Below, piece by piece: positions 15,440 to 23,800 of a stretch of DNA of 27,723 nucleotides. Below the pieces are notes generated by a model. The model made no database searches, was not told the DNA's origin, and saw only the letters and a list, made by a program, of their open reading frames with translations. The stretch is from Paludibacteraceae bacterium (GTDB taxonomy: Bacteria; Bacteroidota; Bacteroidia; Bacteroidales; Paludibacteraceae), in contig JAGCIZ010000255.1 in NCBI GenBank assembly GCA_017648235.1, positions 1 through 27,723 on the forward strand, read 5' to 3'. The position numbers and the translations under genes are program-made. Positions within the stretch are counted from its first letter, which is position 1; each line of letters opens with the position of its first letter.

Positions 15440-15820
15440 TCACATTAGAAGTTTGATTTTTTGTTCTATTTCTTGAATGATTTCACAAAAGAATTTATCT
15501 GATTTTCCAGTAGGGTCTTCTAGGCCCCAATTTTCATCAAATTCTTTCCCTACATAAGGACATTGGACTTCACACCCCATAGAAATAATAATATCGGGTT
15601 CAGGAATTTTATCCATAGTCTTACTATACTGAGACTCTTCCATATCTATGCCATAGATAGCTTTTACAAGTCTTACAGCATCTTGGTTTATTTTCTCTTT
15701 AGTCTCTGAACCCGCCGAATAAACATCAAATTTGTCTTTTAAGAAAAGCTTCCCAAGAGCTTCAGCAATCTGGCTCCGGCAAGAATTATGGACACAAACA
15801 AAAGCAATTTTTTTCTTCAT
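15440..15820 (-). CDS. arsC: Thioredoxin-type arsenate reductase (LMW phosphatase fold)
   Basis: 126 residues, cytoplasmic. Reduces arsenate to arsenite. The P-loop CX5R is C9-VHNSC-R15. The relay cysteines are C83 and C87 (MGCEVQCPYV), and the general acid Asp is in EDPTGKSD (D102). This Cys set is that of the thioredoxin-coupled ArsC group rather than the glutaredoxin group. No arsR, arsB or acr3 gene is nearby, so either the pump is elsewhere or this enzyme works as a related phosphatase. It begins two bases after the GH44 stop with no evident ribosome site of its own, which suggests coupled translation behind a glycanase, an odd pairing. Confidence 0.85.
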   Translation of the reverse strand: MKKKIAFVCVHNSCRSQIAEALGKLFLKDKFDVYSAGSETKEKINQDAVRLVKAIYGIDMEESQYSKTMDKIPEPDIIISMGCEVQCPYVGKEFDENWGLEDPTGKSDKFFCEIIQEIEQKIKLLM

Positions 15821-15822
15821 AT

Positions 15823-17763
15823 TTATTTAATAAAAACCTTGTGAAAGTCTAAAGAATTTTTTGTTTTAAAACGAATGATATAATAGCTTTTTTCTAAATC
15901 CTTAATGTTTATAATTTCTGTTTTATTTAAAGAATTTATTTTACTATAAAGTTCTTGTCCTAAACAATTAAAAATTTCAAAACTTAAAGATTCTTGAGTT
16001 GGATTTTGAATCACCAAATTTCCATTTTCAATAGAAACAAGTGGGCGATTTTGTTTCATTTCATTTATTTTGGTGCTATTTTTTTGCGAAAGAAGAATCG
16101 CAGTAATTGATTTTGCAGGAAGTTCTAAACTCAACTTATTATCAGTTAAAGTCGCGCTCCCTTTTTTCAGAGCATTATCTGCTTTAGAAACAAAAGTCTC
16201 TTTAGTAAGGCCTGAAAGTAAAAGAGTGGGGTAATCTTGCGAGGTAAAATCAACATTATCAAAATTCAAATTCACTTTTTGCGCATCATTTTCAGAACGA
16301 TTCACCAAAATAACAGTTAAAGAATCAGAATTCTTGTTAATAGTAGTATAAGCAGAAACCAAAGAATCATTAGAAGAAACATCATTAACGCTGAATTCTT
16401 TAGAATAATTACTAAACAAATGAATCACTTCGTACATTCCTTCTCTCCACGTCCAAGGCGTAAAAATTTCAACCTCATTTTCCATAAACGTTCCCATATA
16501 AGAAGCATAAACAATAGCACGAGTCATCACATCCATTTTATCAATAAAATCAGTTTCAGTAAACGCTAAAGTAACTCCATGGTCTTTCCCAAAATATTTT
16601 TCAAGCCAGTCATTAATACGTTTAAAAATGTATTCTTTTGTAATAGAATTATCCCATTTTGCATTTTCGTTAGCTCTTTTAATACCATTAGCCCCAGGAT
16701 AATTGTAAGTCGTATCAAAGAAAACTCTATGCCAGTTAATCCAATGTTCATAAGTTGTTTCTGTCGGATACCAATGAATATCCAAAACATCAAGAAGTTT
16801 CATGCCGGCTTTTTTTTCTTCTTCAGCCATACGTTTAATAAAATATTCAAGCCAACAATAACGAATCGTTCCATCTGTAGCCACATCTTCTTTTAGTTCG
16901 CCTGCGTCATTATAATAACGCAAATTACACCATTGCCATTCATTTGCTGCCACTGGCCCAGTAAGTTTAATATCAGGGAAAATCGCTTTTGCTTTTTTGG
17001 CGACAGCCACATAGTTTTGGATAATTCGTTCAGGCGTTTCTAAAGACCCATAAGTATAACTCAAAGGTAAATCACTATGTGTCGTAGGCCAAATTTCAGG
17101 TTCATTATCCATGCTCCAATATTGCAAACGACTCATATCGTATTTCAGATTACTCTTCCAATGTTCCACAATCCCCACAGTAGAATCAGCTGGCCATTCT
17201 TCTAAATAAAGTCTATAATCTCCCTCCTTAATCAAGTTCCCGCTACCATCAACTTCGCCACCGCCAGCCAAATCCAGATTCTGCGGAGCATTTTGTCCGT
17301 ATTGTTGCTTATAATCCCAATCTGCAAAATTATAATCCAAAGATTTCGCCACAAACCCAGTCAATTGAAACCCATACATAGCGCTAGTATTAGGCATATA
17401 ATCAAGAATCTTTTTTGCAGACAAATCCCAATTATGATAATAAACGTTATTATAATAATCCGGGTGACTTGACATATTCTTTCGCCAATTATGTTTAGTC
17501 GAATTATTCCCTTGATTCATGCGCAAAAACCGAATCCCGGCCTCGCGATAACGTTCCATATTCACAAGTTCTTCAGCAGAAACAGAATCATTATTATCCA
17601 AAAGTTCGCCACCATAGCCCGCGTACACATTCCTACCATAAATAAAAGGCGAAACCGGTTTACGCAAAGAATTAGCATCTATAGAAATATCAACATCTGC
17701 AAATGACAAACCAAAACCAGCCAAAAGCAAAATTGCAGAAAGCGAAAAATCAAACGATTTCAT
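15823..17763 (-). CDS. Secreted GH44-type endoglucanase / xyloglucanase with C-terminal sorting domain
   Basis: 646 residues. Signal peptide (about 1-22, ending SFA), then a GH44-like TIM barrel and beta domain (about 25-560), a linker (about 560-575) and a terminal beta domain (about 580-646). YWSMDNEPEIW places the acid/base at E221, LDIHWYPTE is the conserved GH44 block near 328-335, and LAFTETDF gives the likely nucleophile E403. GH44 enzymes cut cellulose, xyloglucan and related beta-1,4 glucans. The C-terminal domain (FEIFNCLGQELYSK ... YYIIRFKTKNSLDFHKVFIK) looks like a type IX (Por) sorting domain, which would place the enzyme outside the cell or on its surface. First gene of the minus-strand group; upstream DNA is the repeat mosaic. 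Confidence 0.85.
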   Translation of the reverse strand: MKSFDFSLSAILLLAGFGLSFADVDISIDANSLRKPVSPFIYGRNVYAGYGGELLDNNDSVSAEELVNMERYREAGIRFLRMNQGNNSTKHNWRKNMSSHPDYYNNVYYHNWDLSAKKILDYMPNTSAMYGFQLTGFVAKSLDYNFADWDYKQQYGQNAPQNLDLAGGGEVDGSGNLIKEGDYRLYLEEWPADSTVGIVEHWKSNLKYDMSRLQYWSMDNEPEIWPTTHSDLPLSYTYGSLETPERIIQNYVAVAKKAKAIFPDIKLTGPVAANEWQWCNLRYYNDAGELKEDVATDGTIRYCWLEYFIKRMAEEEKKAGMKLLDVLDIHWYPTETTYEHWINWHRVFFDTTYNYPGANGIKRANENAKWDNSITKEYIFKRINDWLEKYFGKDHGVTLAFTETDFIDKMDVMTRAIVYASYMGTFMENEVEIFTPWTWREGMYEVIHLFSNYSKEFSVNDVSSNDSLVSAYTTINKNSDSLTVILVNRSENDAQKVNLNFDNVDFTSQDYPTLLLSGLTKETFVSKADNALKKGSATLTDNKLSLELPAKSITAILLSQKNSTKINEMKQNRPLVSIENGNLVIQNPTQESLSFEIFNCLGQELYSKINSLNKTEIINIKDLEKSYYIIRFKTKNSLDFHKVFIK

Positions 17764-17978
17764 AAAACACCCTATTTTAAAACCCTACAAACACAAAATA
17801 TACACTAAAAAAAATGCAAAAAAACTTACAAAAAGATGTCTCATAAGGAAAGGTGATTTTTGCGTTGCAAAAATCGTCGACAAACCTTTTTATTACAAAC
17901 AAATACTTGCCCACGAATCTTGCTCATAGCTTCTTGCGAATGGTTCTTGCTCGCGGCTTCTTGCCACTTGCACACAAG

Positions 17979-18023
17979 TTGTCATTGCGCGCCGTGTAGA
18001 ATACACGGCGCGGCAATCTCCTT
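17979..18023. repeat. Palindromic repeat unit (mosaic copy 2, inner part)
   Basis: Contains a perfect 11-bp hairpin, CGCGCCGTGTA (17988-17998) with TACACGGCGCG (18002-18012), loop GAA. Matches the reverse complement of 12041-12084. The stem sequence differs between copies while pairing is kept. Confidence 0.8.
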
Positions 18024-18075
18024 ACCAGTAGATCGCCACACTGCGTTCGCGATGAGAATCCTTAACTTGTCACTC

Positions 18076-18107
18076 GCGATGGAACGTAGTGACAGAAGCA
18101 ATCTCAT
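18076..18107. repeat. 32-nt direct repeat, first copy
   Basis: Identical over 32 nt to 18235-18266 (begins GCGATGGAACGTAG, ends AGCAATCTCAT). The element AACGTAGTGACAGAAGCAAT is part of the same mosaic family. The 660-nt gap 17764-18425 between the divergent GH44 and Rpn genes consists almost wholly of these units plus the two genes' 5' regions. Confidence 0.85.
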
Positions 18108-18204
18108 TGCAAGCAACACTTGTTTTTGGATTACTTCGCTACGCTCGTAATGACAAAAAAAACAAGATGGCCGCGTCGTCTTAAAAGACTCCTCGCCATG
18201 ACAA
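18107..18204. repeat. Dispersed palindromic repeat mosaic, copy 2 (inverted relative to 11947-12040)
   Basis: Reads as the reverse complement of 11947-12040 with few mismatches (shared ATTACTTCGCTACGCTCGTA, then TCTTAAAAG and CTCGCCATGACAA). The two copies lie about 6 kb apart in inverted orientation, flanking the whole GT4-HisA-lipocalin-ArsC-GH44 group. Confidence 0.85.
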
Positions 18205-18234
18205 CCCTACACTTGCCACAAGCTTCTTGTCATT

Positions 18235-18266
18235 GCGATGGAACGTAGTGACAGAAGCAATCTCAT
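18235..18266. repeat. 32-nt direct repeat, second copy
   Basis: Second identical copy of 18076-18107, 127 nt after the first ends. Confidence 0.85.
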
Positions 18267-18425
18267 CGCAATTTCCGGCACAAGTTCTGTAAACATTCTT
18301 TTGCAAAATTTTATGATCATAATTCCTTTGCTTAAGCGTTTATACAAATAGAAACCTTGCTTTGTCTTTAAAGCAAAGTTCCGCCTTTTTTTATATGAAA
18401 CTTTAACCTTAAACAAAAAACGCTT

Positions 18426-19358
18426 ATGACGAAAAAACAAAAAAGACATCATGATAACTTTTTTAGAACCGTTTTCTCTGAACCGAAAAACGCCGCAAGC
18501 CTCCTTACGCTAGCAAGCAAAAGTAACCCGCATCTTGCGGAATTGCTAACACTTGTAAACCTTGATACGCTCCAGGAAATTCCAGGAACGGCTCCACGAG
18601 AAGGTTTCTCCGGACAAAGCGACATTACATTTCAAGTAGAGTTAAACAATTCTAATCAAAAAGCGCATTTAATTGTTGGATTGATTCTTGAGCACAAATC
18701 TTACCGCGATTCAAATGTCCGTAAACAGTTGCTAAAGTATTTCTTCGAAGTAATGCAACAAAAAGCTGGCGATATTCCTGTGGTTGCCATAATCGTTTAC
18801 AATGGTCGCGAAAAATGGAATCCATTAAACGCCAAACCGTACCCAAAATACCCTGAATTTTTCCAAAATGTGGGTTTGCCATTCCATTTGGAATTTATTG
18901 ACGTAGGCCATTCTGAACTTGATTTAAGTTCTTTAGACCCACAATTAGCACTTGTTTTGGTTGCTATGCGTTATGCTTTTGATTCATTTGGGCAACAAGC
19001 CGCTTTTAAAGAAGCACTTGCATCGCTTTTAAAACAAGGAAACAGCTATTCTTCTGTTTTAGAAGAAATTTTGGTATATTTGAGAGAAACGCTTCCACAA
19101 CAAGAAAAGGAAACCATTATGGACTCTTTAGAAGTTTTAGAAAACAAAGGCTACACTTCTATCGCTGAAGCCGATTACGAAGAAGGTTTCCTTGAAGGTG
19201 AGGCTAAAGGCAAAGCGGAAGGCTTTTTGGATGGAGAAATCAAAGGCATTAATGATGCTAAACGTGAAATGGCAAAAGTGATGCTTATGGAAGGAATTCC
19301 TATTGATAAAATCAGAATCATTTCTGGTCTTTCTGAGCAAGAAATTAAAGAACTATAA
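18426..19358 (+). CDS. Rpn-family PD-(D/E)XK nuclease (transposase_31-like)
   Basis: 310 residues. Rpn proteins are DNA endonucleases first annotated as transposases and linked to recombination and phage defence (family knowledge). The PD-(D/E)XK core is visible as SDITF (D66), then ILEHKSY (E89-x-K91) with the helix QLLKYFFEVMQ after it. The C-terminal third changes to a charged tail with Glu/Gly repeats (EEGFLEGEAKGKAEGFLDG) and a final helix-turn segment, as in other members. The main start ATG 18426 has no ribosome site, whereas an in-frame ATG at 19119 has a strong one (separate entry). It sits next to the repeat mosaic and upstream of a terminator, as an isolated unit 2.5 kb from the CRISPR locus. 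Confidence 0.85.
   Translation: MTKKQKRHHDNFFRTVFSEPKNAASLLTLASKSNPHLAELLTLVNLDTLQEIPGTAPREGFSGQSDITFQVELNNSNQKAHLIVGLILEHKSYRDSNVRKQLLKYFFEVMQQKAGDIPVVAIIVYNGREKWNPLNAKPYPKYPEFFQNVGLPFHLEFIDVGHSELDLSSLDPQLALVLVAMRYAFDSFGQQAAFKEALASLLKQGNSYSSVLEEILVYLRETLPQQEKETIMDSLEVLENKGYTSIAEADYEEGFLEGEAKGKAEGFLDGEIKGINDAKREMAKVMLMEGIPIDKIRIISGLSEQEIKEL
19119..19358 (+). CDS. Possible internally started C-terminal protein of the Rpn gene (RpnS-like)
   Basis: In frame with the nuclease. ATG 19119 is preceded at seven bases by AAAAGGAA, a better ribosome site than that of the full-length start. The product would be 79 residues, lacking the nuclease core and keeping only the charged C-terminal domain. E. 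coli rpn genes are known to make such short C-terminal proteins from internal starts, and these inhibit the full-length toxin. Here the evidence is only the position and the ribosome site. Confidence 0.4.
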   Translation: MDSLEVLENKGYTSIAEADYEEGFLEGEAKGKAEGFLDGEIKGINDAKREMAKVMLMEGIPIDKIRIISGLSEQEIKEL

Positions 19359-19380
19359 TTTTTGAATTGATTTAATCTAA

Positions 19381-19415
19381 CCTCCTGCTTTTCAGCAGGA
19401 GGCTTTTGATTTTTT
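19381..19415 (+). terminator. Rho-independent terminator of the Rpn gene
   Basis: CCTCCTGC (19381-19388) pairs with GCAGGAGG (19395-19402) around TTTTCA, followed by CTTTTGATTTTTTT. It lies 22 nt after the stop. Confidence 0.9.
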
Positions 19416-19445
19416 TACTTGTAAGGACTTCTTGATAAGTTTTAC

Positions 19446-19480
19446 AGATGGCCACGAGGCACAAGACCTCTCTCCATAAC
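19446..19480. repeat. Decayed fragment of the palindromic repeat mosaic
   Basis: AGATGGCCAC, then AGACCTCTCTCCAT, recall the AGATGGCCAC ... GTCTCTCGCCATGAC part of the 11947 copy read in reverse complement. Spacing differs, so this is a weak match. Confidence 0.35.
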
Positions 19481-19487
19481 AAATTAT

Positions 19488-20351
19488 TTAAAAATGTTTT
19501 TTTGCCCGAGAATTCTTATTAGAAGCCAATGCAATCCCATTATCCTGAATCACAATTTTCCCTTCGCGGAAAAGCCCACCAATCAACTTTTTAAAAGCCT
19601 TTTTAGAAAGTCCAAAATGTTCTTGAATCTCTTCTGGTGGCGTTTTATCGCCATAAGGCAAAAAACCACCAGCTTCTTTCAATTCGCGAAGCAAACCAGC
19701 ATCATGGGAACGCACCGTATTATAGCCAACAGGAAATCTTGAAAGCGTAATTTTCCCATCAGGACGAATATCTTCAATGTAGCCATCAATCTGATCGCCG
19801 ATATAAAGACGCTCTTCGTTTTTGTGCAAATAAAGCCTGCCATAACTACGAAGGTTAATAAGACATTCTGCAAACGAATCTTCCATTTCGTAAATTGCAA
19901 GAGAAACCTTTTGCCCCACTCGTAACTCGCTAATATCGGTTTCAAAAAAGCGGCGCAACTTTTCGGTAGCCACAAGACGCCCACTTTTCTGGTCGACAAG
20001 TGCATAAATAACGCACTTATCGCCCTTGCGTAATTCGCCACCAAGTTGCTGCTTGTAGGGTAGTAAAAGGTCTTTATCAAGCCCCCAATCTAAAAAAGCC
20101 CCGATAGAATTCACATCTTTCACTTCAAGAACTGCAAAATGGTTTGCTTCAACAAGAGGCGTTTCTGTAGTAGCAATCGGCCTATCTTCGCTATCTAGGT
20201 AGATAAACGCATCAATAAAATCGCCCACTTTTAACCCAACTGGCGCTTTAGAACCAGGCAATAAAACGCGTTCTCCTTGTTCGGTTTCCAAGTAAAAACC
20301 TTGAGGAAGTTCATCTTTCACAACAGTATGGTAAAATCGACCTATTTGCAT
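19488..20351 (-). CDS. CvfB/YitL-like S1-domain RNA-binding protein
   Basis: 287 residues. Tandem S1-like OB folds cover about residues 1-220: a first domain ending near DRPIATTE, a second starting at FAVLEVKDVNSIGAFLDWGLDKDLLLPY, and a third near ERLYIGDQIDGYIEDIRPDGKITLS. A C-terminal winged helix (about 228-275; PPEEIQEHFGLSKKAFKKLIG) follows. This order and the phrase GAFLDWGLDKDLL are those of CvfB, which binds RNA and affects virulence-gene expression in staphylococci (family knowledge); its bacterial housekeeping role is unclear. Cytoplasmic. It is divergent from the CRISPR-Cas locus, separated by 533 nt, and looks like the last chromosomal gene before the more AT-rich cas segment. Confidence 0.9.
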   Translation of the reverse strand: MQIGRFYHTVVKDELPQGFYLETEQGERVLLPGSKAPVGLKVGDFIDAFIYLDSEDRPIATTETPLVEANHFAVLEVKDVNSIGAFLDWGLDKDLLLPYKQQLGGELRKGDKCVIYALVDQKSGRLVATEKLRRFFETDISELRVGQKVSLAIYEMEDSFAECLINLRSYGRLYLHKNEERLYIGDQIDGYIEDIRPDGKITLSRFPVGYNTVRSHDAGLLRELKEAGGFLPYGDKTPPEEIQEHFGLSKKAFKKLIGGLFREGKIVIQDNGIALASNKNSRAKKHF

Positions 20352-20447
20352 GGCATAAAGTTAGTTTATTTTTTCTATTCCGACTTGGAAGACTTCTTTT
20401 TCACAAACCTATTGATTTTTTTTGAAATAGATACTAATTTTTCACAC

Positions 20448-20528
20448 ATCTGGATGAGTCGTGCAATGCCTGATTCCCGTTGTACGCCAGATACAAAGAA
20501 GCCTTCATCTGGGGGCTTTTTTGTTTTT
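20448..20528 (+). terminator. Terminator with a competing upstream hairpin (attenuator-like)
   Basis: AAGCCTTC (20499-20506) pairs with GGGGGCTT (20511-20518; two wobbles) and T-rich sequence follows. Just upstream CCAGAT (20487-20492) can pair either with ATCTGG at 20448-20453, enclosing GTGCAA/TTGTAC, or with an identical ATCTGG at 20507-20512 that overlaps the terminator. This gives two exclusive folds. It reads toward cas12a but ends about 240 nt before the likely cas12a promoter. The rest of 20352-20735 holds no gene I can support. Confidence 0.45.
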
Positions 20529-20629
20529 TTAAGAAAAAATTAAACTCGCACTGCAAAAAAAAAGAGAACGACGCCGTTAAGCGCCGCTCTAAATGTTTTC
20601 ACAACGGAATAATCCTTATTGTGAATTGC

Positions 20630-20667
20630 TTCAGATTTTGAAATAAATATACAAAGAAAAATCTGAA
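20630..20667. other. Hairpin upstream of the cas12a promoter
   Basis: TTCAGATTTT (20630-20639) pairs perfectly with AAAATCTGAA (20658-20667) across an 18-nt A-rich loop. A smaller inverted repeat TCACAA/TTGTGA lies just before it (20599-20604, 20619-20624). These could be operator half-sites or a leader structure. Confidence 0.4.
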
Positions 20668-20735
20668 AGTCAACACTTTTTTTGAAAAATTTTAAAAATA
20701 AAAAAAAGATATGCAATATTTTATTGTGTCAAAAA

Positions 20736-20765
20736 TTGATATAGATTTGTGTTTATTTTTATAAG
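20736..20765 (+). promoter_or_regulatory. Likely cas12a promoter
   Basis: TTGATA (20736-20741) and TATAAG (20760-20765) are separated by 18 bp and each differs from the sigma-70 consensus by one base. The implied 5' leader is about 110 nt. Confidence 0.45.
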
Positions 20766-20884
20766 TTTTGACTTGATGAAAAACAGATAAAAATTGCGGA
20801 AATTCGCACAAAAAAGCAAATTTTTTGAAACTACGTAAGAAAAAAGAGAGTATTTTAGGAGAAAAATGATTTAAGGAGTATAAT

Positions 20885-23800
20885 ATGACAACTATTAACA
20901 AATTTTGTGGACAGGGGAATGGGTATTCAGTTTCAAAAACATTATGTTTTGAATTAAAACCATAGGAAAAACTTTAGAAAATATTTCCACAGGGAAATTT
21001 TTGGAATCAGATAAGAAAAAATCTGAAGATTATAAAGATGCAAAAAAAATAATAGATAATTATCATTGTTATTTTATTGATGATGTATTAAAAACACTGT
21101 CTTTAAATTGGGAAAATTTAGCAAAAGAGATAAATGAATATCGTAAGTCAAAAAGCGACGATGTAAACTTGCTTTCTGCTCAGCAAAAACAACGTGATGA
21201 AATATTAAAAGTATTTAATTCAGATAAACGTTTTAAAGCTTTAATAGCATCAACGCCAAAGGATTTATTTAATAAACTTTTACCAGAATGGTTTAAAAAA
21301 GATAATTCTGTAGAGTTAAATAAAGAAGCAACAGAAACATTTAAAAGATTTTATTCATATTTTAAAGGGTTTCAAGAAAATAGAGAAAATGTATATTCTT
21401 CAAAAGAAATTCCAACAGCCGTTCCATATAGAATAGTAAATGATAATTTTCCAAAATTCTTATCAAACATTTCAGTATTTGAAACAATTCAAAAAAAATG
21501 TCCTGATGTTATTACTGATGTTGAAAATGAACTAAAAGAATATTTAGGAAATGAAAAACTTTCTGATATTTTTTCAATTCAATCTTTTAACAAATATCTC
21601 TGTCAAAGTGGTGCAGAAAATCAAAGAGGAATTGATTTTTATAATCAAATAATTGGCGGCATTGTTGAAAAAGATAAAGAGCAAAATTTACGAGGAATAA
21701 ATCAATTCCTAAATCTTTATTGGCAACAACATCCAGAATTTGCAAAGAACAATAAAAGAATAAAAATGGTTCCTCTTTTTAAGCAGATTTTAAGTGATAG
21801 AACAAGTCTTTCATTCAAAATAGAAGCTATTGATTCTGATGATGAATTAATACAAGCAATTGAAGATTGTGCTAATAAGTTAGAAGAAAAATCAAAAGAT
21901 GATGGAAAATCCATTTTTGAAAAATGTTGTGAATTATTTGATTCTATAAATGAACAAGATTTGAATGAAATTTATATTAACAGAAAAGACATTAATAATT
22001 TTTCGCGTATTCTTACTGGAGATTGGGCTTGGCTACAAGCAAGAATGAATTATTACGCGGAAGAAAAATTTACAACAAAGGCAGAGAAATCTCGCTGGGT
22101 AAAATCTTTAGAAGATGAAGGAGAAAATAAATCAAAGGGATTTTATACACTTGCAGAGTTAAATGATGTTTTAAAATACTCAAGCGATAATATACCTGAA
22201 ACAAATATTAGAATTGCAGATTATTTTGGACGTAGGTATAGATATTTTTACGAAAAAGAAACAGGTAATTATATTCCAAGTGAAGAACTTGTTGCTCTTT
22301 CAATAGAAGAAATGTGTGATGATATTCTAGTAAAAAGAAAAAATATGGATAAGGCATTTGAAACTTCAGAAAAAGAAAAATTACAAGAAGATTCTGAAAC
22401 AGTTTCTAAAATAAAAGATTATCTTGATTCATTGCAAGAATTACTTCATCGCGTAAAACCTTTAAAAGTAAACGGTGTAGGAGAGTCTTCTTTTTATGCA
22501 AATTTTGACACAGTTTATAACGCATTAAAAGAAGTAATTTCTGTTTACAATAAAACCAGAAATTATCTAACAAAAAAAGTAGCATCACCAGAGAAATATA
22601 AATTAAACTTTGATAATCCAACTTTAGCTGATGGATGGGATTTAAACAAAGAACAAGCAAATACATCTGTTTTGTTTCGCAAAAATGGAATGTTTTATAT
22701 TGGAATAATGAATCCAAAAGATAAACCAAAATTTGCTGAAAAATACGAAGTGAAAGATGAAGATTTTTATGAAAAAATGGTTTATAAATTATTACCAGGG
22801 CCAAACAAAATGTTACCTAAAGTTTTCTTTTCTACAAAAGGAAAAGAAACATTTAATCCTCCAAAAGAAATCTTAAACGATTATGAAAAAGGTAAACATA
22901 AAAAAGGAGATTCATTTGACATTGATTTTTGTCATAAATTAATTGATTGGTTTAAAAATGCTATAAATCAACATGAAGATTGGAAAAAATTTGATTTCAA
23001 ATTCTCTGATACAAAAAATTATAAAGATATAAGTGATTTTTATCGTGAAGTAACAGAACAAGGCTACAAACTTTCTTTTACAAATATTCCTGTGTCAGAA
23101 ATTGAAAAAATGGTTGAAGATGGAAAACTTTATTTGTTCCAAATTTACAACAAAGATTTTTCATCAGAATCAAAAGGAACACCAAATATGCATACTCTTT
23201 ATTGGAAAAATCTTTTTAGTGAAGAAAATCTAAAAGATGTGTGTTTAAAATTAAATGGAGAAGCAGAACTTTTTTATCGTCCTGTTGGAATCAAAAATCC
23301 TATCGTGCATAAAAAAGATTCGTATCTTGTAAACAAACTTACAAAAGATGGTAAATCTATTCCAGAAAATATTTATGAAGAAATTTATAAAAACGCTAAT
23401 GGAAAATTGGATAAACTTTCAAAAGATGCTGAAGAATATAAAAGAACTCATGATGTTGTCATAAAAGTTGCAAAACATGACATTATAAAAGACAAACATT
23501 ATACGGTGCCAAAATTCTTGTTCCATGTTCCAATTACAATTAATTTCAAAGCTTCTGGAAATTCTTATTCATTAAATGAAAATGTAAGAAAATTTCTAAA
23601 AAATAATCCAGATGTTAATATTATTGGACTTGATAGAGGGGAACGTCATTTGATTTATCTTTCATTAATAAATCAAAAAGGAGAAATTCTAGAACAGTTT
23701 AGTTTTAATACAGTTGAACAAAGTCGAAATGATGCTGAACCAAGAATCATTGATTATCATGAAAAATTAAATCAACGGGAAAAGGAACGAGATGAAGCTA

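Noticed and set aside
16566..16896. ORFs on both strands inside the GH44 gene
   Set aside because: Shadows of the GH44 catalytic domain; no independent evidence.
20454..20543. 29-codon ORF starting at ATG 20454
   Set aside because: It is translated straight through the hairpins and the terminator's T-run (ending Gly-Gly-Phe-Phe), as commonly happens when terminators are read as code; no ribosome site.
20546..20590. Minus-strand terminator around AGAGCGGCG ... CTCT followed by a T-run
   Set aside because: Stem pairing is poor (only the outer four pairs are clean) and no minus-strand gene ends there; it could be a relic but is not supported.
20959..20967. Canonical programmed -1 frameshift site in cas12a
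   Set aside because: There is no X-XXY-YYZ heptamer; only the P-site AAA could re-pair and no stimulatory stem is obvious downstream. Kept as a possibility in the finding, not called as a feature.
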